DNA of 64,000 nucleotides from Comamonas flocculans. GTDB taxonomy: Bacteria > Pseudomonadota > Gammaproteobacteria > Burkholderiales > Burkholderiaceae_C. The DNA lies in contig NZ_CP042344.1 of the NCBI RefSeq assembly GCF_007954405.1, forward strand, positions 806,001 to 870,000. The letters run 5' to 3'. Under the pieces are notes generated by a model. It saw nothing but the letters and a program-made list of their open reading frames with translations. It ran no database searches and was not told where the DNA came from. This document shows positions 44,267 through 52,782 of this stretch, in pieces. Within the stretch, counting starts at the first letter, position 1; every line of letters starts with the position of its first letter. Both the position numbers and the translations under genes were made by a program.

Positions 44267-44881
44267 TCAACGAGCCGCCTTCATCAGCGTGCGCAGATCC
44301 TGCGCAACCTCCTGCGGCGTCTGCTCGTGCCGGACTGCCAAACGCAGCCGCCCCTCGACATCAAGGATGTAGGTCAGTGCCGTGTGGTCCATCGTATAGG
44401 CGTTGCCCGTTGGCACCCTGGCGTAGTGAATCTTGAATTCCCTGGCGACCGCCTCGGTGGCCTGAGCGTCCCCGCGCAGAGCGATGAAGCCGGGATCGAA
44501 GGCGGCGGTGTAGCTGCGCAGGACTTCGGTCGTTTCGCGCTCGGGATCGACCGTGACCAGCAGCACCTGCAACTTGTCGGCGTCCGGCCCCAGCAGCCGG
44601 CGTACTTCGACGGCTCGCGCCAGCGCGGTGGGGCACACGTCGGGGCACTGCGTGAAGCCGAAGAACAGCATCACATAGCGGCCCTTGAACTCATCAAGCG
44701 TGCGTGTGCGGCCTCCTGGATCCTGAAGCGCAAAGGTGCGTCCGAAGTCCGCCCCCGTCAGATCGATGGCCAGGTAGCTCGGCGGACTGCGTTCACAGCC
44801 GGCCAGCGCCAAAGCCACCATGGCGCCGCCGGCCATGAGCCAGCTTCGGCGTCCGCTGCGCCTGTGCCACTTGCCGCTCAT
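44267..44881 (-). CDS. SCO1/SenC-family copper-binding lipoprotein
   Basis: The product has 204 residues. A lipobox (ALAGC, Cys29) anchors a thioredoxin-fold domain with the copper-site CPDVC (Cys79, Cys83) and the distant His (MDHTALTY). SCO proteins deliver copper to cytochrome oxidase or reduce its Cys ligands. It overlaps dsbA by ATGA. Confidence 0.92.
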   Translation of the reverse strand: MSGKWHRRSGRRSWLMAGGAMVALALAGCERSPPSYLAIDLTGADFGRTFALQDPGGRTRTLDEFKGRYVMLFFGFTQCPDVCPTALARAVEVRRLLGPDADKLQVLLVTVDPERETTEVLRSYTAAFDPGFIALRGDAQATEAVAREFKIHYARVPTGNAYTMDHTALTYILDVEGRLRLAVRHEQTPQEVAQDLRTLMKAAR

Positions 44882-45540
44882 CGCGCCTGGCGGATACGCT
44901 CCGCCTCACTTTTGACCATGTCGAGCAGCACGCGCGGGTCCGGCTCGGGCAACGGCTTGCCGTTGACGAAGAAGGTGGGCGTGGCGCGCACGCCCACGGC
45001 CTTCAGGTCCGCCACGTCCTGTTCCAGCAGCTTGTCCACTGCGCCGGTATCTACGTAAGCGCGGGCCTGTTTCAGGTCCAGGCCAGCGGCGCGCGCGAAC
45101 TCCCAGGCCCGCTCGGTGGCCGGGGTGCTGTGGCTGGCCCATACTGGCTGCGATTCCATCAGCGCATCCATGATCGGCTCGAAACGCTGCTGCTGGCGCG
45201 CCGCTTCGAGGATCTGCACACCGGCAATCGATGGCTCCCGATGGAAAGGCACATAGCGGATCACCAGCCGCACATCCTTCGGATAGGCCGCAAGGATCTG
45301 CTTGACGTAGGGGTAGAAAGCGCGACACGCCTCGCAGGCTGGGTCGAAGAACTCGACGATGGTCACCGGCGCGGTGACCGGCCCCAGGACAGGCGAGTGC
45401 TCCCGCACCATCACATCGAACTGCGCGGCAGCCTGCTCGGTCATTTGCTGCCGCTCGTGGCGCTGGTAGAGAAAGACGGCAGCGGCAAAGGCCACCAAGG
45501 CAACAAGCGCGGTAAGGATGACGGTGGTGCGTCGGGTCAT
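44878..45540 (-). CDS. DsbA/DsbG-like periplasmic thiol-disulfide protein
   Basis: The product has 220 residues. A signal anchor (about 7-25) is followed by a thioredoxin fold with a CEAC active site (Cys69, Cys72) and the cis-Pro loop GVRATPTFFVNG. It belongs to the thioredoxin_4 group that includes BdbD. It overlaps both the dsbB stop and SCO1 by ATGA, so the three are one translational unit. The CxxC dipeptide differs from DsbA's CPHC. Confidence 0.92.
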   Translation of the reverse strand: MTRRTTVILTALVALVAFAAAVFLYQRHERQQMTEQAAAQFDVMVREHSPVLGPVTAPVTIVEFFDPACEACRAFYPYVKQILAAYPKDVRLVIRYVPFHREPSIAGVQILEAARQQQRFEPIMDALMESQPVWASHSTPATERAWEFARAAGLDLKQARAYVDTGAVDKLLEQDVADLKAVGVRATPTFFVNGKPLPEPDPRVLLDMVKSEAERIRQAR

Positions 45541-45977
45541 GTAGAAGTCCTTGAACGGGTCACGAGAAGCAGCACGGCGATGGCACAGAAGGCCGCCAGC
45601 GCCAGCATGGGCAGCGGCAGACCGCCCAGGATGGTCATGTCGGCGCTGCTGCACGACACCCCCTGGCTGCACGGCGTGATGCGCTCGGGGATCACACCCA
45701 GGTAAAGCAGGCTGTGGAAGGCCGCCACCAGCGCGCCGCCGACGGCCAGCGGCAGCGCGTAGCGCCAGACGGCCCCCTCGATGCGCAGGGCCGCCACGCC
45801 CAGCACGATCGCCAGCGGGAACATGAAGGCGCGCTGGAACCAGCACAGGTTGCAGGGCGTCTGGCCCATGACCTCGCCGACGAACAGCACCGCGAGCGAG
45901 GCGAGCAAGGCGATCAGCCAGGCCGCGAACAGTGACGCCCAGGCGGTGCGGTTTGCCTGAACCGCTGCATCAGTCAT
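45537..45977 (-). CDS. DsbB/BdbC-family quinone-linked disulfide generator
   Basis: The product has 146 residues. Four predicted membrane helices and two Cys pairs are seen: CNLC (42, 45) in the first loop and CSQGVSC (103, 109) in the second. DsbB passes electrons from its DsbA partner to quinone; here the partner is the next gene. It overlaps the ATPase gene by eight bases and dsbA by four. Confidence 0.92.
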   Translation of the reverse strand: MTDAAVQANRTAWASLFAAWLIALLASLAVLFVGEVMGQTPCNLCWFQRAFMFPLAIVLGVAALRIEGAVWRYALPLAVGGALVAAFHSLLYLGVIPERITPCSQGVSCSSADMTILGGLPLPMLALAAFCAIAVLLLVTRSRTST

Positions 45978-48099
45978 CAGTGGCTCCCCGGTTGCGGATC
46001 AGCCGCGACGAGTTGGCCAGGATGCCGATGTCCGGAATGGATTGAAGCGCCGCCGCGTAGATGGGCGGCAGCAGGCCGAAGGCCGCCAGCGACAGTCCCA
46101 CGAGGTTGTACAGCGCGGTGAAACCGATGTTGGTGCGCACCACGCCCATGGTGCGCCGCGCGATGCGCACGGACTCGGCCACGAGCCGCCAGTCCTCGCG
46201 CATCAGCACGATCTGCGCCGCCTCCATCGCCACGTCGGTGCCGCCGCCCATGGCGATGCCCACGTCGGCCTGGGCCAGCGCAGGGGCGTCATTGACGCCA
46301 TCGCCGACCATCACGACGCGGTGGCCCTGTTGCTGCCATTCGCGCACGATGTTGATCTTGTCCTCGGGCAGCAGGCCGGCCCGGTAGCCCAGGCCCAGCG
46401 GCGCAGCGATGGCGGCCGCCGTGCGCTCGTTGTCGCCGGTCAGCAACTCGATGCGCTGGATGCCGGCAGCGCGCACGGCGGCCAGCGCGTCGGCCACCTC
46501 GGGGCGCAGCGTGTCTTGCGCGGCGAATAGGCCGGCCAGTTGGCCGTCCACCACCATGAACAGCAGCGTCTTGCCTTCGCCTTCGAGGCGCTGGGCTGCG
46601 TCGGCGGCGGCGCTGGCACCGGTATTGGCGCTGGCATCTTCCAGCATGCGGCGGTTGCCGATCTGCACGGTCACCCCCTCCATCTCAGCGCGCACGCCGC
46701 GCCCGGGCAGTGCCTCGAAACGATCTGGCTCCTGCGCGGGCATGCCGCGCTCTGCGGCCAGGGCGCGCACGGCCTCGGCCAGTGGATGCTCGGAATGCTG
46801 CTCGGCCGCAGCGGCCAGGCGCAGCAGCGTGTTTTCATCCAGCGTGCCCAGCGGCACCACGTCGGTGATGCGCGGGTTCCCGGTCGTCAGCGTGCCGGTC
46901 TTGTCCACCAGCATCACGTCGCACTGCACCAGGGCCTCGATGACCTTGCCGCCCTTGATCAGCAAGCCCTGGCGCGCGGCGGCGCCGACCGAGGCCATCA
47001 TCGCAATGGGTGTGGCGAGGGCAAACGAGCATGAGCAGGCGACCACCAGCACCGCCACCGTGGCGAGGATGTTGCCGCTGAGCAGCCAGGTCAGCAGCGC
47101 GATGGTGGCGACCACGGGCAGGTACCAGGCGCTGAAGCGGTCGGCCACGCGCTGCACCTTGCCGCGGTTGGCCTCGGCGTCCTCCACCAGTTGAAGGGCG
47201 CGGCCGAAGGTGGTGTCGCGGCCGATACGCTCGGCGCGCAGCTTGACGTGGCCGAGCCGGGCCAGCGCGGCCGCATAGACCCGATCACCGGCCTCGGCCT
47301 CCACGGGCATGCTCTCGCCGGTGATCGCGGCCTGATCCAGTGTGGCCTGGCCTTCGAGCACCACGCCGTCCACCGGCACGCGCTCGCCTGGGCGCACGAT
47401 GACCACATCGCCCGGCACCACGGCCTCGATGGCGACCTCGCGCTCCACGCCATCGCGTTGCACGCGCGCGGTTTGCGGCACCAGCGCGGTCATCTCCTTG
47501 AGCAGCTTGCGGGCTCGCTCGCTGGTGAAGCGCTCGGTGAATTCGCCGACGCGCATGAAGAACACCACGATGGCGGCCGTGGCCCACTGGCCGATGGCCA
47601 GCGCCGCCACCGCGCCCACGCTCATCAGCGTGTGGCTGGTGACCTCCCGGCGCAGCGCGCTGGCCAGCACGTCCTTGAAGATCGGGTAGCCGAAGGCCAG
47701 CACCGCCAACAGGCCGGCCCACCAGGGCACGCTCTCGGTGATCTTCTCGAACAGGCCCAGGCCCTCGCCAATGACCACCACGAACAGGATAGTGCCGAAC
47801 AACAGGCCCAGCGTCGCAAAAAGCTGGCGTTGCAGCGCCTTGGCTTGCAGCAGGTGGTCCGGGGCCTCGTCCTCTGGGGCAGCCATCGGTTGCGGCACCG
47901 AGAAGCCGACTTTCTCGATGGTGGCGCGCAGCGCATCAGGTGTCGCCGTGTCGGCATCGAACTGGATCACCGCCTTCTCGGCATTGAGCAGCACATCGGC
48001 GGTTTGCACCCCCGGCACGCGCATCAGGGCGCGCTGTGCCTTGCGGGCGCAGGCCGCGCAGTCCATGCCCGAGACGGGCAACTCCAGGGTCTGGATCAT
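45970..48099 (-). CDS. P1B-type metal ATPase with CSC instead of CPC motif
   Basis: The product has 709 residues. One HMA domain (GMDCAAC, Cys13-16 region) precedes the P-type core: TGES (260), DKTGT (Asp399), SEHPL and GDGVNDAPAL. In membrane helix 6 the signature is C355-S356-C357 (VVACSCSFALATP), not CPC, SPC or CPH. The last helix has SIPDIGILANSSRL rather than the copper-type MSS pattern. The substrate cannot be assigned: neighbours suggest copper, the MerR suggests Pb/Cd. The ATG at 48099 overlaps the upstream HMA gene. Confidence 0.9.
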   Translation of the reverse strand: MIQTLELPVSGMDCAACARKAQRALMRVPGVQTADVLLNAEKAVIQFDADTATPDALRATIEKVGFSVPQPMAAPEDEAPDHLLQAKALQRQLFATLGLLFGTILFVVVIGEGLGLFEKITESVPWWAGLLAVLAFGYPIFKDVLASALRREVTSHTLMSVGAVAALAIGQWATAAIVVFFMRVGEFTERFTSERARKLLKEMTALVPQTARVQRDGVEREVAIEAVVPGDVVIVRPGERVPVDGVVLEGQATLDQAAITGESMPVEAEAGDRVYAAALARLGHVKLRAERIGRDTTFGRALQLVEDAEANRGKVQRVADRFSAWYLPVVATIALLTWLLSGNILATVAVLVVACSCSFALATPIAMMASVGAAARQGLLIKGGKVIEALVQCDVMLVDKTGTLTTGNPRITDVVPLGTLDENTLLRLAAAAEQHSEHPLAEAVRALAAERGMPAQEPDRFEALPGRGVRAEMEGVTVQIGNRRMLEDASANTGASAAADAAQRLEGEGKTLLFMVVDGQLAGLFAAQDTLRPEVADALAAVRAAGIQRIELLTGDNERTAAAIAAPLGLGYRAGLLPEDKINIVREWQQQGHRVVMVGDGVNDAPALAQADVGIAMGGGTDVAMEAAQIVLMREDWRLVAESVRIARRTMGVVRTNIGFTALYNLVGLSLAAFGLLPPIYAAALQSIPDIGILANSSRLIRNRGATDD

Positions 48100-48332
48100 G
48101 GCTGCGCGGCCGGCACGTCGAAGCCGGCGTCCTCGATGGCCGTGACCAGTGCCTCGCGCGTGACGCGAGCGGGATCGAACTGCACCACGACCTGGGGCGG
48201 CGCCAGCGAGGCTTGGGCATCGGCCACGCCGGGCAGTGCGCGCACGGCCTTGTCCACGCTGCGCACGCAGCCGCCGCAATCCATGCCGGCCACGGGCAAG
48301 GTAAGGCTTTGCAGGTTGGAGGTTTGGGTCAT
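48096..48332 (-). CDS. CopZ-like HMA metallochaperone
   Basis: The product has 78 residues, a single heavy-metal-associated domain with GMDCGGC (Cys19, Cys22). It probably hands metal to the ATPase encoded next, with which it overlaps by ATGA; the two HMA domains are similar. AGGAG precedes the ATG at 48332. Confidence 0.9.
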   Translation of the reverse strand: MTQTSNLQSLTLPVAGMDCGGCVRSVDKAVRALPGVADAQASLAPPQVVVQFDPARVTREALVTAIEDAGFDVPAAQP

Positions 48333-48366
48333 GGGGTACTCCTGATGGGCACTGGAAGATGAGGGT

Positions 48367-48855
48367 TCAGAGCCAGCGCCGCACCAGCGCGGCGTAGGCA
48401 TCGAAGTCGCTGCCGAAGCGTTCACGCAGCGCGGCTTCCTCGGGCTTGATCTGAAAGACGGTCAGGTAAACGGCGAAGCACGGCAGCACCAGAAGCGCCG
48501 ACAACTTGGCCAGGTACAGCGCCCAGGCCAGCAGCATGAGCAGAAAGCCCAGGTACATTGGATTGCGCGTGTAGCGGTAGATGCCGCGCACGACCAGCGA
48601 CGTGGCAGCGGTGGGCCGCATGGGGTCCACGGTGGTGTGGGCCAGGCGGAAGGCCAGCACGCCGGCCAGACAGACGGCGGCGCCCAGCAACGCCAGGGCG
48701 ATGCACAGCGTCATGTGCCAGGGGCCAAGACGCGGCAAGGCAGCGATAGGAGGCAGAAGCCACATCGCCAATGCGGAAAGCGCCACCAGTGCCAACGGTG
48801 GCACTTTCAAGGCCAGCGCCGGCATGGGCTGCGGGGAGCGGTCAATGCTTCCCAT
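48367..48855 (-). CDS. Isoprenylcysteine methyltransferase-like membrane protein
   Basis: The product has 162 residues with four hydrophobic helices and the ICMT/PEMT motif GIYRYTRNPMYLGFLL, then RFGSDFDAY. Such proteins are frequent in metal-resistance operons; the bacterial substrate is unknown. It overlaps the PCuAC gene by 14 bases and is followed by the copZ-like gene. Confidence 0.88.
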   Translation of the reverse strand: MGSIDRSPQPMPALALKVPPLALVALSALAMWLLPPIAALPRLGPWHMTLCIALALLGAAVCLAGVLAFRLAHTTVDPMRPTAATSLVVRGIYRYTRNPMYLGFLLMLLAWALYLAKLSALLVLPCFAVYLTVFQIKPEEAALRERFGSDFDAYAALVRRWL

Positions 48856-49357
48856 GATGGGCCGCTCCTGCCTTGCTTCCGTCCGGCGCGCTCGTGGCGC
48901 CCATCGGCGCCGCCACCAGTTCGATCTTGACCTTGCCCGCGCGCTCCAACACCAATGTCACGGGCACGCGCGCGCCTGGCCGGATGGGCTGGGCCAGGTC
49001 CAGGAACATGATGTGGGTGCCGCCGGGCTTGAACTCGATGGTCCTGCCCGGCGGCAGCGGCACACCGTCTTTCTGCCAGCGCATGCGCGCCACGTCACCG
49101 ACGGTTTCCATTGTGTGGATCTCGGCGCGGCCGGCGATGGGAGATGCAACCTCGATCAGCCGGTCGGCCTCGCGCCCTTCGTTGGTCAGCGAGAGATAGC
49201 CCGCGCCGGTCGGTACGGCGGGTGGGGACGCTCGCGTCCAGGGGCGGTCGATACGTATCGAACCCTGCCGGTACTCCTGCGCCCAGGCACCTGCCGCCAC
49301 AACAAGCGACAAACCCAAGATCAGCGAGCCAGGGAAGCGACGGAATGGATACAGCAT
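48842..49357 (-). CDS. PCu(A)C periplasmic copper chaperone
   Basis: The product has 171 residues. A signal peptide (cleavage near AWA-QE) precedes the cupredoxin-like domain with HTM...M...HIM (His81, Met83, Met92, His115, Met117), the Cu(I) site of PCuAC. The His-rich tail (HHGKH) may add metal binding. It is the first gene of the operon and works with SCO proteins in Cu delivery to oxidase. Confidence 0.93.
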   Translation of the reverse strand: MLYPFRRFPGSLILGLSLVVAAGAWAQEYRQGSIRIDRPWTRASPPAVPTGAGYLSLTNEGREADRLIEVASPIAGRAEIHTMETVGDVARMRWQKDGVPLPPGRTIEFKPGGTHIMFLDLAQPIRPGARVPVTLVLERAGKVKIELVAAPMGATSAPDGSKAGAAHHGKH

Positions 49358-49454
49358 GGGTTGGCCTTCGCCTTCAGTTCAATCAGTGTTCGGACGGCGA
49401 GCGGAGGGCGTTCTGCCCCAGCATGCCGACCATGTGCAATAGGTTCGGCTCAAG

Positions 49455-49485
49455 AGCATAGAACCTATAGTAGATATAGATGCAA
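49455..49485 (-). promoter_or_regulatory. MerR-type promoter of the PCuAC-merR operon
   Basis: On the minus strand TTGCAT (49480-49485) and TATGCT (49455-49460) are separated by 19 bp that contain the inverted repeat CTATA-TCTAC-TATAG. The overlong spacer is the hallmark of MerR activation. It lies about 100 bp before the PCuAC start. The regulator is probably the merR gene at the operon's end. Confidence 0.65.
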
Positions 49486-49584
49486 GCTGAAATTTCGAGT
49501 GGACGGCATGGTCATCCCGACTAACATCTGCACTCCCTATGAGGCAAACGCAGCGCACAGCGCCTCGGTAGGGGCGCGAAGGCA

Positions 49585-49815
49585 TCAGGCCGAGTTGTCA
49601 GGGCGCAGGCTGGATTCCGCAACAGACACGACGGCGAAGTCGAGTTCAGCAGATAGCGTGCTGGGTTGGAGAACCCAGTGACGCAGCGACGGAACTGCAC
49701 AGATCATCGCGTCACCGGTCTTGACGCGCAGAGGCTGGCCGTTCTCCGGCGCGAATGGCTTGAGCGCATCGTGCTGCGCGGTGATTTCGATGATGTAGTC
49801 GTGATGGCTGCTCAT
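49585..49815 (-). CDS. Small hypothetical protein after DUF2958
   Basis: The product has 76 residues, soluble, with no recognised domain. AGGAG precedes the ATG at 49815. It follows the DUF2958 gene on the same strand, separated by a hairpin (49851-49870, GGAGCGCC/GGCGCTCC). The function is unknown. Confidence 0.5.
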   Translation of the reverse strand: MSSHHDYIIEITAQHDALKPFAPENGQPLRVKTGDAMICAVPSLRHWVLQPSTLSAELDFAVVSVAESSLRPDNSA

Positions 49816-49850
49816 GGCATTGATCTCCTGTGATGGTCGAGAAAGCGCAA

Positions 49851-49870
49851 GGAGCGCCTTGCGGCGCTCC
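49851..49870 (-). terminator. Hairpin after the DUF2958 gene
   Basis: A perfect 8-bp stem with a 4-nt loop lies 10 bp after the DUF2958 stop. On the minus strand it is followed by TTGCG, a poor T-run, so termination may be weak. It is the counterpart of the terminator at 43711-43735. Confidence 0.5.
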
Positions 49871-49880
49871 AAGGGCGAAG

Positions 49881-50231
49881 TCAGACGACGATCCGCCCGG
49901 CCAGCCGCGCATCGCGCGCGTAGGCGCTCAACCGCTTCTTGGCCTGAAAAGACAGGTCGCGCTCGATCGGCAGGCCCAGCCCGCCGCGCACGGTCGCCAG
50001 CTCGTTCAAGCTGACCCAGCCGATTTCCGGCTCCCCCAGGCCCAGGTCGCAAAGGCCGAAAGCGTGGTCGTGGTCATCGGGATCAATCTCGGTCAGCAGC
50101 CAGGTCGCGCCGCCGTCTGGCGTGAACAGCTTGACCACCGGGGCCGGATCGAAGTCCGGGCCCTCCAGCGATGCGCGGCCGTTGGCCAGCAGCACGATGC
50201 GCTGCTCGGCAGTGATGAGTACGTTGTTCAT
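49881..50231 (-). CDS. DUF2958 protein (copy 2)
   Basis: The product has 116 residues, homologous over its length to the protein at 36746-37096 (PVVKLFTPDGGATWLLTEIDPDDHD; LGLPIERDLSFQ). The group II intron lies 135 bp upstream of its start, so its promoter region may have been disturbed. The function is unknown. Confidence 0.85.
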   Translation of the reverse strand: MNNVLITAEQRIVLLANGRASLEGPDFDPAPVVKLFTPDGGATWLLTEIDPDDHDHAFGLCDLGLGEPEIGWVSLNELATVRGGLGLPIERDLSFQAKKRLSAYARDARLAGRIVV

Positions 50232-50976
50232 GGTGAACTCCTGAAAGGTTGCCGGGCGGAATTGCCCGACCCTTCCGGGGCACGGCGCAGCGCGAGCAGT
50301 CAGGGGTCAACGACGGCCGCCAGGACGCAAGCGCGCAGGGCGCGCGCAGCCCTTGACAGCGAGAACGTGCGACCTGAGGTCGCTTGAATTTCTGTTTCAG
50401 GAGGAAGAAATGACTTGATGAAACCGGCTGTTCCATCAGCTGTTCCCTACCCGGACATGCGGAGCTGGCAACGGCTCGGTGTGAAGCTCCGGGGACAACG
50501 TAGCCGCCGGTCTAACCGGTACGCCGAGCCGCGAGGCAAGGTGGAATCTGCTAGCACAAATGCGGATCGGAGCAAGGGATGGATGGGTACGACCAACACA
50601 TGTGAACGTCCGCAAAAGCGCCGTAACGTCTATCGAGCCAAATGTGCTGACAGGCTCGAACCAAAAGGTACGCGGCAAGGCATGGTCTTCGTTCTCTGGA
50701 CCATCATGGACAGGAATGCCGCCGGCGCACAGGACGGGTCCGCACCATCCGGAAATTCATGCGGAACAGGGTAAGCCCATCACGCTGCCGGCAACGGCAG
50801 GCGAACCGCGAGGGACGCTGTGGGCGTGGTGGGTAAAGGAACGCGGAGAAAGCGAATGCCCGGCTGTAATGGCCGGGATACGGGCTGCGACATCGCCCGA
50901 CGCGAAAGCGGGCAGACTTCCGCGAGGTCATTCATGGCGAGAGAGTCTTGACAAACCGTTGTACGAGGAAAAGCAG

Positions 50977-52476
50977 ATGACGGCAAACGACATTCCGGTG
51001 TCAGGCGCTGGTGCGTCCTTGCCCGATGCATTGATGTGGGATCTGGTGAACTGGAACCGCATCGAGGCAGAGGTGAAACGGCTTCAGATGCGTATCGCCA
51101 AGGCAGTTCGGGAAGGCAGGTGGGGCAAGGCGAAAGCCCTGCAGCGTCTGCTGACCCGCTCGCACAGCGGCAAGCTGCTTGCCGTCAAGCGAGTGACGGA
51201 AAACAGAGGCAAGAGAACGCCGGGGGTAGACGGGAAGGTCTGGCTGACCCCGGCGGCCAGATGGAAAGGGATGCTGTCGATGCGGCATCGTGGCTACCGC
51301 CCGATGCCGCTGAGACGGGTCTACATCCCCAAGAGCAATGGGAAGATGCGTCCGTTGGGAATTCCATGTATGCGGTGCCGGGCGATGCAGGCTTTGTGGA
51401 AGCTCGCCCTGGAACCCATCGCGGAGACGCGAGCGGACCTGAACTCCTATGGCTTCCGGCCAGGACGTTCGACCGCTGATGCCATCGAACAGTGTTTCAA
51501 CTGCCTGTCGCATCGCACGTCGGCAGAGTGGGTTCTGGAAGGCGATATTCGAGGTTGTTTCGACAACTTCAGCCATGCCTGGCTCCTGAAGCACATACCG
51601 ATGGACAAGGCGATCCTGCGCCAATGGCTGGAAGCTGGCTATGTCGATGAAGGGGCCCTGTTCGAGAGTCGGGCTGGCACACCCCAGGGAGGGATCATCT
51701 CGCCCGTGCTCGCGAACATGGCGTTGGACGGCCTGGAGGCTGCGGTTCTCGCGAGCGCCGGAGGATCGGAGCGCGCACATCGCAGGGCCAAGTTCAACGT
51801 CATCCGCTACGCCGATGACTTCGTGGTCACAGGCGCGTCGAAAGACGTGCTCGAATCCCAGGTTCTGCCTGCTATCCGCCGCTTCATGGCGGAACGCGGA
51901 CTGGAACTGTCGGAGGAGAAGACCCGGATCACGCATATCGAGCAAGGGTTCGACTTCCTGGGTCAGAACGTGCGCAAGTACGGTCGCCAGTGCCTGACCA
52001 AGCCAGCAAAGAAGAGCATCAAGTCGCTGCTGGACAAGGTGAGGGCAATCATTAAAGGGAATGCAACCGCCACGCAAGCGGCAGTGATACGACTGCTCAA
52101 CCCGGTGATCCGTGGTTGGGCCATGTACCACCGCCACGCTGCCGCGAAAACAACCTTTAATAGAGTCGATGACTTCATCTGGCACATGCTTTGGAGGTGG
52201 GCAAAGCGCAGGCATCCCGCCAAAAGTGCATGGTGGATCAAGAAGCGGTACTTCCGGACGATCGGGAATCGGAACGGGGACTTCGCAACAAGGGGCTCTG
52301 CCGACGGCAAAACTGTTGGTATCCAGCTCTTTCGTGCGATGACGGTGGCAATCACGCGCCACGTCAAAATCCCTGCAGCCGCCAACCCGTTCGACCCGGC
52401 ATGGACTGAATACTTGGACCGCCGTCGAGCCTCGAAACGTTCCGTCAAACTGTTCGGTGCCAGCCTGTGGTGCTGA
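50977..52476 (+). CDS. ltrA: Group II intron reverse transcriptase/maturase
   Basis: The product has 499 residues. RT domains include KRTPGVDG, RPLGIPCMRCRAMQ, the PQGGIISP motif and the catalytic YADD box (near 280), then a maturase X domain and a C-terminal DNA-binding part. It splices and mobilises its own intron. The ATG at 50977 follows AGGAAAAG; an upstream extension would run through the ribozyme. The frame is intact, so the intron may be mobile. Confidence 0.93.
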   Translation: MTANDIPVSGAGASLPDALMWDLVNWNRIEAEVKRLQMRIAKAVREGRWGKAKALQRLLTRSHSGKLLAVKRVTENRGKRTPGVDGKVWLTPAARWKGMLSMRHRGYRPMPLRRVYIPKSNGKMRPLGIPCMRCRAMQALWKLALEPIAETRADLNSYGFRPGRSTADAIEQCFNCLSHRTSAEWVLEGDIRGCFDNFSHAWLLKHIPMDKAILRQWLEAGYVDEGALFESRAGTPQGGIISPVLANMALDGLEAAVLASAGGSERAHRRAKFNVIRYADDFVVTGASKDVLESQVLPAIRRFMAERGLELSEEKTRITHIEQGFDFLGQNVRKYGRQCLTKPAKKSIKSLLDKVRAIIKGNATATQAAVIRLLNPVIRGWAMYHRHAAAKTTFNRVDDFIWHMLWRWAKRRHPAKSAWWIKKRYFRTIGNRNGDFATRGSADGKTVGIQLFRAMTVAITRHVKIPAAANPFDPAWTEYLDRRRASKRSVKLFGASLWC

Positions 52477-52486
52477 AGAATGGCTT

Positions 52487-52520
52487 GAGCCGGATGCGGG
52501 GTGACTCGCACGTCCGGTTC
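52487..52520 (+). ncRNA. Group II intron domain V
   Basis: This 34-nt hairpin begins GAGCCGGATGCGGGG and ends GCACGTCCGGTTC, the canonical catalytic domain V with AGC-type triad near its start. It sits 10 bases after the maturase stop. Confidence 0.88.
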
Positions 52521-52630
52521 TTAGGGGGCGGCGGCGCAGTAATGCGCCGCTGCTACCCGACGCCGTGATACGGTGAAGGGAACAGCAAGACCGCCCACAC
52601 CCTCCCACTGCACACGCCCCGCTTTTGCCT

Positions 52631-52757
52631 TTGAGGCAAGCGGAGCGCGCAGGCCCGGATCAGCGAGCCGGGCCGGAAGCGTCAGGGATCAAAGCCGAAT
52701 GGCCGCGATTCGACACGAAGCGCGGGGCGCAGCCCGCGAGCCCGACGGCGGCACGCC
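52631..52757 (+). repeat. Dispersed GC-rich ICE repeat, copy D
   Basis: It shares GAGGCAAGCGGAGCGCGCAG with copies C and E, and AAGCCGAATGGCC plus GGGGCGCAGCCCG with copies A and B. It lies between the group II intron and cap3. Confidence 0.6.
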
Positions 52758-52782
52758 GGGACGGTGTTGGTTTGATTGGCCG

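Larger units (their letters stand above)
50367..52561 (+). mobile_element. Group II intron with maturase gene
   Basis: The 5' end is placed at GTGCGACC (50367), matching the GUGYG consensus. A 600-nt ribozyme 5' part precedes the reverse-transcriptase gene. Domain V is at 52487-52520, followed by a GC-rich domain VI stem, and the 3' end is placed at ...CCCGAC (52561). The intron lies on the strand opposite to the surrounding genes, in an intergenic site, so it interrupts no gene. Both ends are approximate. Confidence 0.8.

Noticed and set aside
51001..52608. 535-codon minus-strand open frame across the group II intron
   Set aside because: It is antisense to the maturase gene and runs into domain V; no domain pattern.
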